DNA of 49,733 nt from an uncultured Clostridia bacterium (GCA_945910815.1 CAMDZD010000013.1:1-49733), one strand, 5' to 3'. Numbered from the stretch's first letter, positions 1 through 8,325 are shown. Made by a program: numbers and translations. The notes: generated by a model not told the origin, from the sequence alone.

Positions 1-40
1 CAGAGCTACTGCCAGATATTTCGGAATTTCAAAAAGCACT

Positions 41-55
41 GTACATAAAGATGTA
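41..55 (+). repeat. attL core (left copy of 15-bp direct repeat)
   Basis: GTACATAAAGATGTA, identical to 20555-20569. It contains a dyad, TACAT-AAAG-ATGTA, centred on the AA at 48-49, which fits the symmetric core with central dinucleotide used by serine recombinases. The bases either side differ between the two joints, so the shared block marks the crossover region. Confidence 0.85.
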
Positions 56-65
56 TCAAAAGGGA

Positions 66-94
66 ACGGAATCTTAAACAGATTCCGTTTTTTT
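66..94 (+). terminator. intrinsic terminator just inside the left end
   Basis: CGGAATCT (67-74) pairs with AGATTCCG (80-87) across a 5-base loop and is followed by T7 (88-94). It lies about 10 bp inside the element and would stop transcription entering from the truncated spoIIID, insulating the cargo from sporulation transcription. Confidence 0.75.
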
Positions 95-107
95 AATATG
101 CAAATTA

Positions 108-136
108 TTGATTATAAGAATAATTTATGATATACT
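108..136 (+). promoter_or_regulatory. sigma-A promoter for AAA/PD-(D/E)XK gene A
   Basis: TTGATT (108-113), 17-bp spacer, TATACT (131-136). The start codon follows about 37 bp downstream after GGAGG at 161-165. The same TTGATT-N17-TATAAT arrangement precedes paralog B. Confidence 0.65.
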
Positions 137-172
137 GAGATAATAAATATTGCAGGATACGGAGGAATAATA

Positions 173-1852
173 ATGACAGAACGCAAGAAAATTCCGATAG
201 GCATTGAAGATTTCAAAGAAATCATTGAAAGAAACTGCTATTTTGTTGACAAAACGCTTATGATTAAGGATATACTTGACAGCGGTGCAAAAGTTACTTT
301 GTTTACACGTCCGGGAAGATTCGGCAAGACCCTGAATATGAGTATGTTGCAGAGATTTTTTGAAAAGACAGTCAATAATAATTCATATCTTTTTGACGGA
401 CTTAATATTTCAAAAGCAGATGAAAAATATCTTTCACATATGGGACAGTATCCTGTTATAAGCATATCTCTGAAAAGTATGAAACAGCCGAGCTATGAAA
501 AAGCCTTTTATGAGTATAAGAATATTATTACAAATGAATTTAACCGCCATTCATATCTGCTTGAGTCAGATGAATTACTGCCCACAGACAGAGAAAAATT
601 TGAAGAAATTTTCTATGGCAGAACTAACAATGATGATATATATTTGAGTGCTGTTCGTTTATTGAGTGACTGTCTTTCAAAGGTATATCAGAAAAATGTT
701 GTAATTTTAATAGATGAATATGATGTACCGCTTGAAAATGCCTATTTCAGAGGGTTTTATGACAAGATAGCTGACCTTATCCGTTCAGCCTTTGAAAGTG
801 CGTTGAAAACTAATAATTCACTTGAATTTGCAGTTATGACAGGTTGCCTGAGAATATCAAAGGAAAGTATCTTTACAGGTCTTAATAATCTCAAAGTAAA
901 CAGTGTACGCTCAGGAGAATTCAGTGAGTATTTTGGATTCACAAAATCAGAGGTAGAAAATCTTGCTGAATATTATGGGGTATCGGATAAACTTGCGATA
1001 ATTAAAAACTGGTATGATGGTTATTGTTTCGGACAGACAGATATTTATAACCCATGGAGTCTGCTGAATTATATACAAAACAGTTTTTCAATGCCTGATG
1101 CACCGCCAGAGCCTTACTGGAGCAATACAAGTTCCAATTCTATTATTTATAAGCTTATAAGGGAATCAGGTGAGGAAACCCGTGAAATGATTGAGGAACT
1201 TATGAATGGCGGAAGTATTACAGTACCTGTCTATGAAGATACTATTTATTCAGATATTGATGTAAACAGCGACCATATATGGAGTTTTCTGTTGTTTACG
1301 GGGTATCTTAAACAGATAAAAACCGTACTCCGTGACAATCTTTTATATCTTACTTTAGTAATTCCCAATACTGAAGTAAAAAGTATTTACCGGAGAACAA
1401 TAATACAATGGTTCAAAGAAAGAACAAGTTCCGACTCACGCAGTCAGTTATTCAATGCTGTTATTTCAGAGGATACTGCAACAATTGAGAATATTGTATG
1501 TGACTGGCTCGATGAAACAATAAGTTTTCACGATGAGCAGGAGAATTATTATCACGGATTTCTTGCAGGTCTGCTGTCGGGATTCAAGGGGTATACCTTA
1601 AAATCAAACCGTGAGAGTGGTGACGGCAGACCTGATTTATTGCTTTTGGAACGCAGAAATCATAAAATTGCTGTTATAATTGAAATCAAGGCAACAAAAG
1701 AATTTACCAAGCTTGAATACTGGTGCGACAAGGCTCTCAATCAGATTGAAAAGTACCGCTATGAAACGGAATTAATCAATGACGGATACCGGAAAATTAT
1801 TAAATATGGGGTATCATTCTGCAAAAAGTCATGCAAGGTTAAAAAAATATAA
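173..1852 (+). CDS. AAA-ATPase-like / PD-(D/E)XK nuclease-superfamily protein (copy A)
   Basis: 559 residues with the two-domain layout of the AAA-ATPase_like (PF09820) plus PDDEXK_9 (PF08011) family, common and multicopy in gut Firmicutes and Bacteroidetes and of unknown function. The N-terminal domain has a Walker A-like RPGRFGKTL (46-54) and Walker B VVILIDEYD (176-184), then the family signature WYDGY...NPWS. The C-terminal domain has GRPD (D488) and EIK (E504, K506), the PD-(D/E)XK catalytic pattern, so the nuclease site looks intact. The usual second Arg of RPRRFGK is Gly here. It is the first gene of the element and has its own promoter. It is paralogous to 5420-7093 and to a relic at 8322-8394. 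A defence or mobile-DNA role is often suggested but unproven. Four GGGGTA motifs lie in the gene (977, 1300, 1588, 1808). Confidence 0.9.
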   Translation: MTERKKIPIGIEDFKEIIERNCYFVDKTLMIKDILDSGAKVTLFTRPGRFGKTLNMSMLQRFFEKTVNNNSYLFDGLNISKADEKYLSHMGQYPVISISLKSMKQPSYEKAFYEYKNIITNEFNRHSYLLESDELLPTDREKFEEIFYGRTNNDDIYLSAVRLLSDCLSKVYQKNVVILIDEYDVPLENAYFRGFYDKIADLIRSAFESALKTNNSLEFAVMTGCLRISKESIFTGLNNLKVNSVRSGEFSEYFGFTKSEVENLAEYYGVSDKLAIIKNWYDGYCFGQTDIYNPWSLLNYIQNSFSMPDAPPEPYWSNTSSNSIIYKLIRESGEETREMIEELMNGGSITVPVYEDTIYSDIDVNSDHIWSFLLFTGYLKQIKTVLRDNLLYLTLVIPNTEVKSIYRRTIIQWFKERTSSDSRSQLFNAVISEDTATIENIVCDWLDETISFHDEQENYYHGFLAGLLSGFKGYTLKSNRESGDGRPDLLLLERRNHKIAVIIEIKATKEFTKLEYWCDKALNQIEKYRYETELINDGYRKIIKYGVSFCKKSCKVKKI

Positions 1853-1873
1853 ATAAGATTGTTTTTATATATA

Positions 1874-3217
1874 TCAGAACAAAATAAAGTCATCAAACGG
1901 GTAATTGCTTATAATAAATTCAATCGTTCCCCTGCCGTCAAAAGGAATTTCCTTGTAATAATATTTTTTGTTACCGCTTTTAAGACCAAATATTAAATTA
2001 TAATATCCTCTTAATTGATAGTCATCTATCAGAAAACATCCGTTAGTTTCTTTAACTTTTATATCACTGTCTTTTTCGCCTTTCAGACGGGTTCGGGTTT
2101 TGGTAAATCTTCCAAAGAGCATAAATATACTGTCATCGGGTATTTTCTTGCAGAAATTCACCATTTTGTCGTAATCTTCTTGCGTAAATTCTTCAACAGT
2201 GTTTGACTCTCTTTTATATCCGCTTGAGTCCAGATACGGAGGGTCTAACAGAAACAATGTTTTCTCAGAACGATGGGTATCTTTAAGAACATTCAGAGCA
2301 TTTCTCTTTGAAACGGAAATAATATTCAGAAAGACTGCCATTTTTGAGACGTTGTTTGCATATTCTGAAAATTTTGCAATCTGCAAATCAGCACTGCTGT
2401 ATTTCTTGTTAAGATTTTCTGTTTTATGCCTTACGCTTACTGCATCAAGATACATATGTTCCGCAGAAGCTTTATAATTCAAATAAGTTTTTGTTCTGTT
2501 CTTTCGTTTTTCTTTTACTGTTTCAAAGTTTTCATTTCCTGATTTTAATTCATCAATCAGTTTTCCGCAAACCTTTTCTGTTTTCTCACTGTTAGTCTTT
2601 ATGCAACGATATAAATTAATCAGATTATAATCTGAATCATAAGCATAATAATCAAGACTGCGGTCTGAAAGGGTTTGGAGAACATTCAGAGTTAAACCGC
2701 ACATTCCCATGAAAGGTTCAACTACTGTATTAATGGAAGAAGGGATTTGCTTTAAAACTTTTTCTATTTCAAACCTTAGTTTATGCTTGTTTCCCATCTG
2801 ATAGCAAACATAAGGAAATGAAGAAGGGTTTTCTGAAGAGATACCCAGTTTTTTATAAAATTCATTTTTGTATGTATAATAGAGGATTGCAACAGCCAGT
2901 AATATTTTAATAACGTCAGATTTATTTTTAACATTCCATTTTCCCATTAACTGTCTGATACGATTATCTGAGCTATTATCACATCTGAGCGAAAATACTG
3001 TATTTTTCTTTTCATCAGGATTTGATTTGCTTTTGTAATCATTATATATGCAGTTAATGAGTTTTTTGGATTCATCAAATGACATATCTCCCAGTTTTGT
3101 AATTATATCTTCTGGCAGTTTGGAAATAATATTTCCATATTTCAGGTCGTTTGTACCTTTTAAATCTGTAACTCTTGCTTTAAAGTAATCGTCCATACGA
3201 ATATTGTATTTGCCCAT
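1874..3217 (-). CDS. D12-class N6-adenine DNA methyltransferase (orphan)
   Basis: 447 residues on the minus strand. From about residue 139 it has the D12 (Dam/MboI-type, PF02086) layout: YQMGNKHKL, then SAM-binding motif I VEPFMGMCG (166-174) and catalytic motif IV DPPY (325-328) in LFLLDPPYLDSSGY. The first 130 residues are an extra domain I do not recognise. Start ATG at 3217 is preceded by AAGGAG nine bases upstream. No restriction endonuclease or specificity gene is adjacent, so it is an orphan methyltransferase, unless the flanking PD-(D/E)XK proteins are partners. It is convergent with copy A (22-bp gap). Its upstream region holds the AATCTCA repeat cluster, a candidate operator. Unlike its neighbours it contains no GGGGTA in either orientation. 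The target sequence cannot be predicted. Confidence 0.88.
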   Translation of the reverse strand: MGKYNIRMDDYFKARVTDLKGTNDLKYGNIISKLPEDIITKLGDMSFDESKKLINCIYNDYKSKSNPDEKKNTVFSLRCDNSSDNRIRQLMGKWNVKNKSDVIKILLAVAILYYTYKNEFYKKLGISSENPSSFPYVCYQMGNKHKLRFEIEKVLKQIPSSINTVVEPFMGMCGLTLNVLQTLSDRSLDYYAYDSDYNLINLYRCIKTNSEKTEKVCGKLIDELKSGNENFETVKEKRKNRTKTYLNYKASAEHMYLDAVSVRHKTENLNKKYSSADLQIAKFSEYANNVSKMAVFLNIISVSKRNALNVLKDTHRSEKTLFLLDPPYLDSSGYKRESNTVEEFTQEDYDKMVNFCKKIPDDSIFMLFGRFTKTRTRLKGEKDSDIKVKETNGCFLIDDYQLRGYYNLIFGLKSGNKKYYYKEIPFDGRGTIEFIISNYPFDDFILF

Positions 3218-3281
3218 AATTAAGTTACTCCTTTATAATAAAAGATTAGTTTTTTTTACATCAGATATAAATCTGAAGAAA

Positions 3282-3462
3282 AATCTCACAACCTGTATTT
3301 TTCATCTCAGGAAAAATCTCAGACGTAAAATAATCTCAGCATAGGATTTTTATATCTAAGATGTCTTTTTTTAAACTCAATTATAGTAAGATAATCTCAA
3401 GGATAAAGAAATTTACATGACAAAAGTTTTTTTCAATCTCAAGTGATATTTTTTTAATCTCA
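3282..3462. repeat. cluster of seven AATCTCA repeats upstream of the methyltransferase
   Basis: AATCTCA (TGAGATT on the minus strand) occurs exactly at 3282, 3315, 3332, 3393, 3435 and 3456, with the variant CATCTCA at 3303, all in one orientation. Several spacings are 21, 42 and 61 bp, close to whole helical turns. Position and form suggest binding sites for a regulator of the divergent promoter region, or replication-type iterons. No binding protein can be named. Confidence 0.6.
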
Positions 3463-4087
3463 TTACAATAAAAATAAAAATGCTGTTCCCGATATCAGGA
3501 ACAGCACTTTTCAATATATAAATTTTAAAATCACAAGTATGAATTTAATTTTTAAGACGGTAGATTTTTAATATTTCAGTATATTATAAACAATGCGAGA
3601 AAAGGCAGATATTTTTCGGGTTATTTCAAAAAATACAGTTTAAAACGACTTAATTAAGTTATGATGTCTGATTAAATATAATTTGCAGTTTTTAAACAAA
3701 AAGCATAATATTGTAATATGATTGAACATCTGAATACTATGTTTAAACAATTATTTTCAGCGTTCTGATATTTTATATATCTGAATTGATTTATTATGCC
3801 TTTGTTTGAACATATAATAAGATTGTCCGGATATTTGATTTCTTTTTCAAGATTTACTTCTATTAAAAGAACTTATCGCCAATCTGTTTGAATATCTGAT
3901 TTTTTATTTCAAGATTTACTTTCATTGAAAGGACATTTGATTTTTTGATTCAACATTAAAGTTTATAAAAGTATACTTTTACGGACAGCAAATAAAAGTA
4001 TCATTTCAAGTCTGTAAAAGTCCAGATTTTATTAAACAAACGTCCGTAAATTAAACGGATATTTATAAACGCTTTAAGGAGGTATTT
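3463..4087. other. AT-rich spacer with direct repeats and palindromes; possible res/inversion site
   Basis: No gene is supported here. About 3833-3876 and 3893-3936 are imperfect direct repeats (both contain a TTTCAAGATTTACTT-like block followed by AAAAGAAC or GAAAGGAC). A perfect 16-bp palindrome, TAAAAGTATACTTTTA, lies at 3966-3981. TTTACGGAC (3978-3986) is mirrored by GTCCGTAAA (4042-4050). These lie directly upstream of a small serine recombinase, where resolvases usually have their res sub-sites, so a recombination site is likely but unproven. Confidence 0.45.
3480..3516. terminator. hairpin, bidirectional terminator-like
   Basis: TGCTGTTCC (3481-3489) pairs with GGAACAGCA (3498-3506) around CGATATCA. 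It is preceded by an A-rich run and followed by CTTTTC. It lies between divergently oriented genes, so it may end a short untranslated transcript or separate the two promoters. Confidence 0.55.
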
Positions 4088-4708
4088 ATGGAAAACAGAG
4101 TATATGGCTATGCGAGAGTTTCAAGCAAGGAGCAGAACGAAGACAGACAGCTTAATGCACTGCTTGATTTCGGGGTATCGAGAGAGAATATAATTACTGA
4201 CAAGGTATCAGGTAAGGACATCAACAGAACGGGGTATTTGTATCTTAAAAATTCACTTCTCCGAGATGGTGATACTCTCGTTATCAAGGAACTTGACAGG
4301 CTTAGCAGAAACAAGTCCGATATAAAGAAAGAGCTTGAATATTTCAAAGAACATAATATCCGTGTTAAAATACTGGATATTCCAACCACTCTTGCTGATT
4401 TCCCTGACGGTCAGCAATGGGTACTTGATATGATTAACAATATTCTTATTGAAGTTCTCGGAAGTATCGCAGAAGCTGAACGTATTAAGATAAAACAACG
4501 TCAGCGTGAGGGTATAAATTCCGCAAGAAAACGGGGTACTGTCAAATTCGGCAGACCAAAAGCAAATATACCTGATAACTGGTATAAAATACTTTCACAG
4601 GTTCATTCAGGTGAAATAAAATCCACAGATGCAATGAGAATACTTAATATGAAAAAATCAACATATTATAAACTGCGTAAGCTTTACCCTTTAAAATTAA
4701 ACAAGTAA
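4088..4708 (+). CDS. small serine recombinase (resolvase/invertase family)
   Basis: 206 residues. The N-terminal catalytic domain starts VYGYARVSSKEQN (Arg10, nucleophile Ser12), followed by LVIKELDRLSRNK and the long E helix region. The C-terminal 45 residues after GRPKANIP contain a Hin/resolvase-type HTH (DAMRILNMKKSTYYKLRKL). The length is typical of Tn3/Hin-type enzymes. AAGGAGG lies just ahead of the ATG. It acts on DNA as a tetramer at paired short sites; candidate sites lie in the palindrome-rich DNA upstream. It is distinct from the large recombinase at the other end and more likely maintains or inverts DNA inside the element, or is a remnant of a nested element. GGGGTA occurs at 4172, 4231 and 4533. 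Confidence 0.92.
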   Translation: MENRVYGYARVSSKEQNEDRQLNALLDFGVSRENIITDKVSGKDINRTGYLYLKNSLLRDGDTLVIKELDRLSRNKSDIKKELEYFKEHNIRVKILDIPTTLADFPDGQQWVLDMINNILIEVLGSIAEAERIKIKQRQREGINSARKRGTVKFGRPKANIPDNWYKILSQVHSGEIKSTDAMRILNMKKSTYYKLRKLYPLKLNK

Positions 4709-4831
4709 TTTAATTTTTAATTATAATAAAAATATACTTCGAGATTTTTTATTAACATAAGACTGATGATGAGATGATTAATATATAAATGAAGCAGGGG
4801 TACAGATATATTATAAGAATGATGATGTCAG

Positions 4832-5185
4832 TTATAAGTTATCAGATAACCGCTTTGCAAGACCGTTAAGATAGGCATTAAGAAGTTGCCTGTCAGACTT
4901 TGAAAGAGTTCTGTATGTTTCAATGAGATTGCGTTCATCGGAGTTAAGCATATCAGATGCGTTAATTATCGGGGTATCAGTATCAAAGAACTGAGAAAGA
5001 GTAATCTGAAAGCCGTTGCATATCTTTTCCAATGTGAATACGCTCGGTACAGTATTTCTTACAAAGATGTTGTTTAAAGATGAATATGCAAGTCCTGATT
5101 CCTTTGCAAGACGGTAAACAGTCCAGTTGCGTTCCTTTAAGAGCTGATACATTCTTTCTATAACATAATTTTGTTTTAATTCCAT
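4832..5185 (-). CDS. XRE-family HTH regulator
   Basis: 117 residues starting MELKQNYVIERM. This ATG is chosen because GAGGAG lies 10 bases upstream; the frame is open a further 11 codons without a better site. The N-terminal half is an HTH_3 domain: LKERNWTVYRLAKESGLAYSS then LNNIFVRNTVPSVFTLEKIC, ending in LSQFFD. The C-terminal part (SDERNLIETYRTLSKSDRQLL) is a common tail in clostridial XRE repressors. It is divergent from AAA/PD-(D/E)XK gene B, whose promoter lies in the shared spacer, so it could control that gene or itself. A + strand GGGGTATC at 4971 lies antisense inside this gene, showing the motif is not tied to coding direction. Confidence 0.88.
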   Translation of the reverse strand: MELKQNYVIERMYQLLKERNWTVYRLAKESGLAYSSLNNIFVRNTVPSVFTLEKICNGFQITLSQFFDTDTPIINASDMLNSDERNLIETYRTLSKSDRQLLNAYLNGLAKRLSDNL

Positions 5186-5358
5186 AGCATAAATACTCCT
5201 CAATTTAATATATTTCAATAATAATATTCTAAGTTAATTTCAGATAATAATACAGATGTAAAGTTGAGTCATATTTTTTGATATATATTAATTTTCAATT
5301 GAACATTATTAATAAGATGTACTGTTTAATTAAAGACGGTGCATCTTTTTATTTTCGG

Positions 5359-5387
5359 TTGATTTTTATATTGATATAAGGTATAAT
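5359..5387 (+). promoter_or_regulatory. sigma-A promoter for AAA/PD-(D/E)XK gene B
   Basis: TTGATT (5359-5364), 17-bp spacer, TATAAT (5382-5387), 32 bp before the ATG, with a GGGAGGGG ribosome site at 5408-5415. Confidence 0.7.
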
Positions 5388-5419
5388 AATTATAAGTTAA
5401 ATAATCAGGGAGGGGTATT

Positions 5420-7093
5420 ATGAATTACAAACCGATACCAATAGGAGTTGAGAATTTCAAGGATATAATAGACAAGGGGTATTATTACGTTGACAAAACC
5501 CTGTTTATCAAAGATATACTGGATAACAAAAGCTATGTAAATCTCTATACACGTCCAAGAAGATTCGGTAAAACGCTTAATATAAGTATGCTTCAGTATT
5601 ACTTTGAGAAATCAGATGAGGATACTTCATATTTATTTGACGGTCTTAATATTTCAGAGCAAGGTGAAAAATACAAGAGGTATCAAGGGCAGTATCCTGT
5701 TATAAGCATATCGCTGAAAAGTATGAAACAAGAAACATTTGAGCTTTCCTTAAATGAGTTCAAAAAGATAATTTCAAATGAATTTCGCAGACACAGAATT
5801 ATTCTTGACTCTGATAAAATATTTAATGCTGATAAAGACGAATTTCTAAAGATATGTAATCGTTGCGGAGATTATTCAACATATAATACGGCTCTTAAAC
5901 TGCTTTCAGACTGCCTTTTTGAGTTTTATAACAAAAAGGTAATAATCCTTATAGATGAGTATGATGTATTACTTGAAAGTGCGTATTTCAGAGGGTATTA
6001 TTATGAAATGGTAAATCTGATTCGTTCGGTATTTGAGAGTGCATTAAAGACTAATAATTCGCTTGAATTTGGGGTATTGACCGGCTGTCTGAGAATTTCA
6101 AAGGAGAGTATATTTACTGGTCTTAATAATCTGGCAGTTTATTCTGTCACTGATAATTTATTTTCTGAATATTTCGGGTTTACTGAATCAGAAGTCAAGC
6201 AATTTGCTGATTACTATGGATTATCAGAATATTTTAAAGATTTGAAAACGTGGTATGATGGTTACAGATTCGGCAACACCGAAATTTATAATCCGTGGAG
6301 TATTCTGAATTATATTCATTTTACAAAGGGTAATACAAATAACGTTTTAAAATCATACTGGAGTAATACAAGCTCTAATGATATTATCCATAAGCTTATT
6401 ACTGAGGGCGATGAGGATATAAAAGATACTGTTGAAAACCTTGTAAACGGGGGTATGATTTCAAAGCCTTTGTATGAAGATATTACTTACAGAAATATAA
6501 ATGTAAATTCAGATTATATATGGAGTTTTCTGCTGTACACGGGGTATCTTAAGGCTGTCCGCATCTATTTATCCGGAAATACTCTGTACGCCGATATGGT
6601 CATTCCTAACAGAGAAGTAACAAGTATTTATGAAAATACGATTATGCAGTGGTTTAATGAGAAAATCGTTTCAACTTCAAGAGATGAGCTTTTCAATGCC
6701 GTAATAAGCGGAAATACATTGCAGTTTGAGGAGATATTACTTGACTGGCTTGAGGATACTATAAGCTACTATGATACAAAGGAAAATTATTATCACGGAT
6801 TTCTGGCGGGTTTACTGTCGGGATTTAAGGGGTATAAAACGGAGTCAAACCGTGAGAACGGTATCGGCAGAAGTGATATAATCTTACTGGAACAGAGACG
6901 TCACAAGCTTGCTGTTATTATCGAAATAAAAGTTGCCGATGAGTTCTCGCAGTTAAGTCAGAAATGCGATGATGCTTTAATGCAGATTGAAGAAAAACAG
7001 TATGATATGCAGTTAAAAAGAGACTGCTATCAGCAGATTATCAAATATGGGGTAGCTTTCTATAAAAAGTCCTGTATGATTAAAAAGACTTGA
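5420..7093 (+). CDS. AAA-ATPase-like / PD-(D/E)XK nuclease-superfamily protein (copy B)
   Basis: 557 residues, clearly paralogous to 173-1852 over its whole length. RPRRFGKTL is the canonical Walker A-like motif here, followed by VIILIDEYD (Walker B), WYDGYRFGNTEIYNPWS, and a C-terminal nuclease-like domain with GRSD and VIIEIK. Asp replaces nothing critical: the D...EIK spacing matches copy A. It has its own promoter and is divergent from the XRE gene. Two paralogs in one element suggest duplication; a third, broken copy lies at 8322-8394. GGGGTA occurs at 5412, 5476, 6071, 6450, 6541, 6829 and 7049. Three of these positions are not GGGGTA in copy A although the protein aligns. Function unknown. 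Confidence 0.9.
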   Translation: MNYKPIPIGVENFKDIIDKGYYYVDKTLFIKDILDNKSYVNLYTRPRRFGKTLNISMLQYYFEKSDEDTSYLFDGLNISEQGEKYKRYQGQYPVISISLKSMKQETFELSLNEFKKIISNEFRRHRIILDSDKIFNADKDEFLKICNRCGDYSTYNTALKLLSDCLFEFYNKKVIILIDEYDVLLESAYFRGYYYEMVNLIRSVFESALKTNNSLEFGVLTGCLRISKESIFTGLNNLAVYSVTDNLFSEYFGFTESEVKQFADYYGLSEYFKDLKTWYDGYRFGNTEIYNPWSILNYIHFTKGNTNNVLKSYWSNTSSNDIIHKLITEGDEDIKDTVENLVNGGMISKPLYEDITYRNINVNSDYIWSFLLYTGYLKAVRIYLSGNTLYADMVIPNREVTSIYENTIMQWFNEKIVSTSRDELFNAVISGNTLQFEEILLDWLEDTISYYDTKENYYHGFLAGLLSGFKGYKTESNRENGIGRSDIILLEQRRHKLAVIIEIKVADEFSQLSQKCDDALMQIEEKQYDMQLKRDCYQQIIKYGVAFYKKSCMIKKT

Positions 7094-7130
7094 AAAAGAT
7101 AAAGTGATTCTAATTTTGTTCTAAATTAAG

Positions 7131-7158
7131 TTGTCAGCTTAAGCTGGCAATTTTTTTT
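7131..7158 (+). terminator. intrinsic terminator after gene B
   Basis: TTGTCAGC (7131-7138) pairs with GCTGGCAA (7143-7150), loop TTAA, then T8. The same hairpin recurs at 8467-8492, in both cases after AAA/PD-(D/E)XK 3'-end sequence. Confidence 0.75.
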
Positions 7159-7634
7159 AATCTGAGGAGTGTATTTATAAATTGCTTTTCAGAGATAAAA
7201 ACTTTAGCAAAGAATAAATTTGCAATAGAGATAAATATATACTATTCGATATTGATGTTAATTACAAGGAGAATAGCATTTGCGGAACTAATATTGATTG
7301 GTCAGATTGATGTATTGCAATCACAGGGCATAGAGGATTTTAAGATTTTTATATGCCTTTTAATATAAATTCTGAGATTAATCATGATAGTATAGAGATG
7401 AAATCTAAGATGATATAATATATATGAAGTTTGAGTATCAGGATTAAAACATACGGAGATACAGATAATGTATAATGAGATGTTTACAGAGATAAAGTGA
7501 TGTATATATCAGAGTAAAGTCAATGTACAGTAATGAGTATCAGGACTAAGACAGGACGGAGATACAGATAGTGTATGATGAGATATTGACAGAGGGGTAT
7601 CATAAGACAGGAGATTATTGATTTTGTATTTCAG
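7159..7634. other. gene-free spacer with a ~65-bp imperfect direct repeat
   Basis: No ORF of note. The segment from 7433 (GAGTATCAGGA...GGAGATACAGATA...TGAGAT) to about 7495 recurs at 7535-7600, about 102 bp apart. The second copy ends in GAGGGGTATC where the first has unrelated bases. The start of the spacer (7159-7175, GAGGAGTGTATTTATAAATT) resembles the ribosome site and start of the gene at 8513, with ATA in place of ATG, so it may be a decayed copy of that gene. Confidence 0.5.
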
Positions 7635-7663
7635 TTGACTTTATTATTGATACATCGTATAAT
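7635..7663 (+). promoter_or_regulatory. sigma-A promoter for the Fic gene
   Basis: TTGACT (7635-7640), 17-bp spacer, TATAAT (7658-7663), 36 bp before the start codon. Confidence 0.7.
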
Positions 7664-7698
7664 AGTTATAAATCAAGAAATTACAGTGAGGCGTAAGT

Positions 7699-8325
7699 AT
7701 GGCATTGGAAAACAAATTAGGTATAGAGGATTCAGCAGAACTTGCAAGGGTTGAGGAGAGAATAAGCAAGGCAAAGGCAGTTGATTTATTTGAAAGAGGT
7801 ATACTTGATAATCTTATGGCAGGCAGTTTTAAGACTTTATCTGTAATACACGAGTATCTGTTCAGTGATGTATACAAGTTTGCAGGTTTGATTCGTAAAG
7901 TTAATATTGCAAAGGGTAATTTCAGATTTGCACCAGTTATGTATCTTGGGGTATCTATTGAGAATATAGAAAAAATGCCACAGTCCACATTTGATGAGAT
8001 AATAGAAAAGTACGTTGAAATGAATATAGCACACCCATTCAAAGAGGGAAACGGCAGAAGTATGAGAATATGGCTTGACCACATATTAAAGAAAGAACTG
8101 AAAATGGTTATAGACTGGAGCAAGGTTGACAAGGAAGATTATCTGCTTGCAATGGAACGTAGTCCGATAAAAGATATTGAAATCAAGTATCTGCTTAAAA
8201 AAGCTTTGACAGACAAGATAAATGACCGTGAGATTTATATGAAAGGTATTGATACAAGTTACTATTATGAGGGGTATTCAGTTTATAAGGCAAGCGAGAT
8301 AAAGGAACAAGAAGAAATATACTGA
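7699..8325 (+). CDS. Fic-domain protein (class III-like, self-inhibited AMPylase)
   Basis: 208 residues. The Fic catalytic loop HPFKEGNGRSMR (112-123) matches HPFx(D/E)GNGRxxR with every key residue, so nucleotide transfer to protein targets is expected. Near the C-terminus SYYYEG (187-192) matches the inhibitory helix motif (S/T)xxxE(G/N), placing it with class III Fic proteins that hold their own brake rather than a separate antitoxin. Upstream residues (FAGLIRKVNIAKGNFRFAP) are the usual beta-flap region. It has its own promoter. Its stop codon overlaps the edge of a relic of the AAA/PD-(D/E)XK gene, so this gene appears to sit between two copies of that gene's 3' end. GGGGTA occurs at 7948 and 8271. 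Confidence 0.92.
   Translation: MALENKLGIEDSAELARVEERISKAKAVDLFERGILDNLMAGSFKTLSVIHEYLFSDVYKFAGLIRKVNIAKGNFRFAPVMYLGVSIENIEKMPQSTFDEIIEKYVEMNIAHPFKEGNGRSMRIWLDHILKKELKMVIDWSKVDKEDYLLAMERSPIKDIEIKYLLKKALTDKINDREIYMKGIDTSYYYEGYSVYKASEIKEQEEIY

Larger units (their letters stand above)
1..130 (+). pseudogene. spoIIID: spoIIID, 5' portion (interrupted; 5' end outside window)
   Basis: In the frame that begins at base 2 this reads RATARYFGISKSTVHKDV, the helix-turn-helix of SpoIIID (B. subtilis has a very similar ...VSKSTVHKDL...). SpoIIID is the mother-cell DNA-binding regulator made under sigma-E and needed for sigK expression. Host coding ends at the GTACATAAAGATGTA repeat (41-55). Beyond it the frame runs into unrelated element sequence and stops at TGA 128-130, giving a product that keeps the HTH but lacks the basic C-terminal region. 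The rest of the gene is at 20552-20734 in the same phase. The N-terminal codons lie upstream of the window, so start and promoter cannot be seen. Identification rests on the HTH plus the matching distant 3' half. Confidence 0.88.

Noticed and set aside
2015..2477. + strand frames opposite the methyltransferase
   Set aside because: They are shadows of the minus-strand gene, which has clear SAM-binding and DPPY motifs.
3282..3462. CRISPR array from the regularly repeated AATCTCA
   Set aside because: The repeat is only 7 bp with irregular short spacing and no cas genes.
173..7093. AAA/PD-(D/E)XK proteins as restriction partners of the D12 methyltransferase
   Set aside because: This family usually occurs without methyltransferases and the genes have separate promoters, so adjacency alone is weak evidence.
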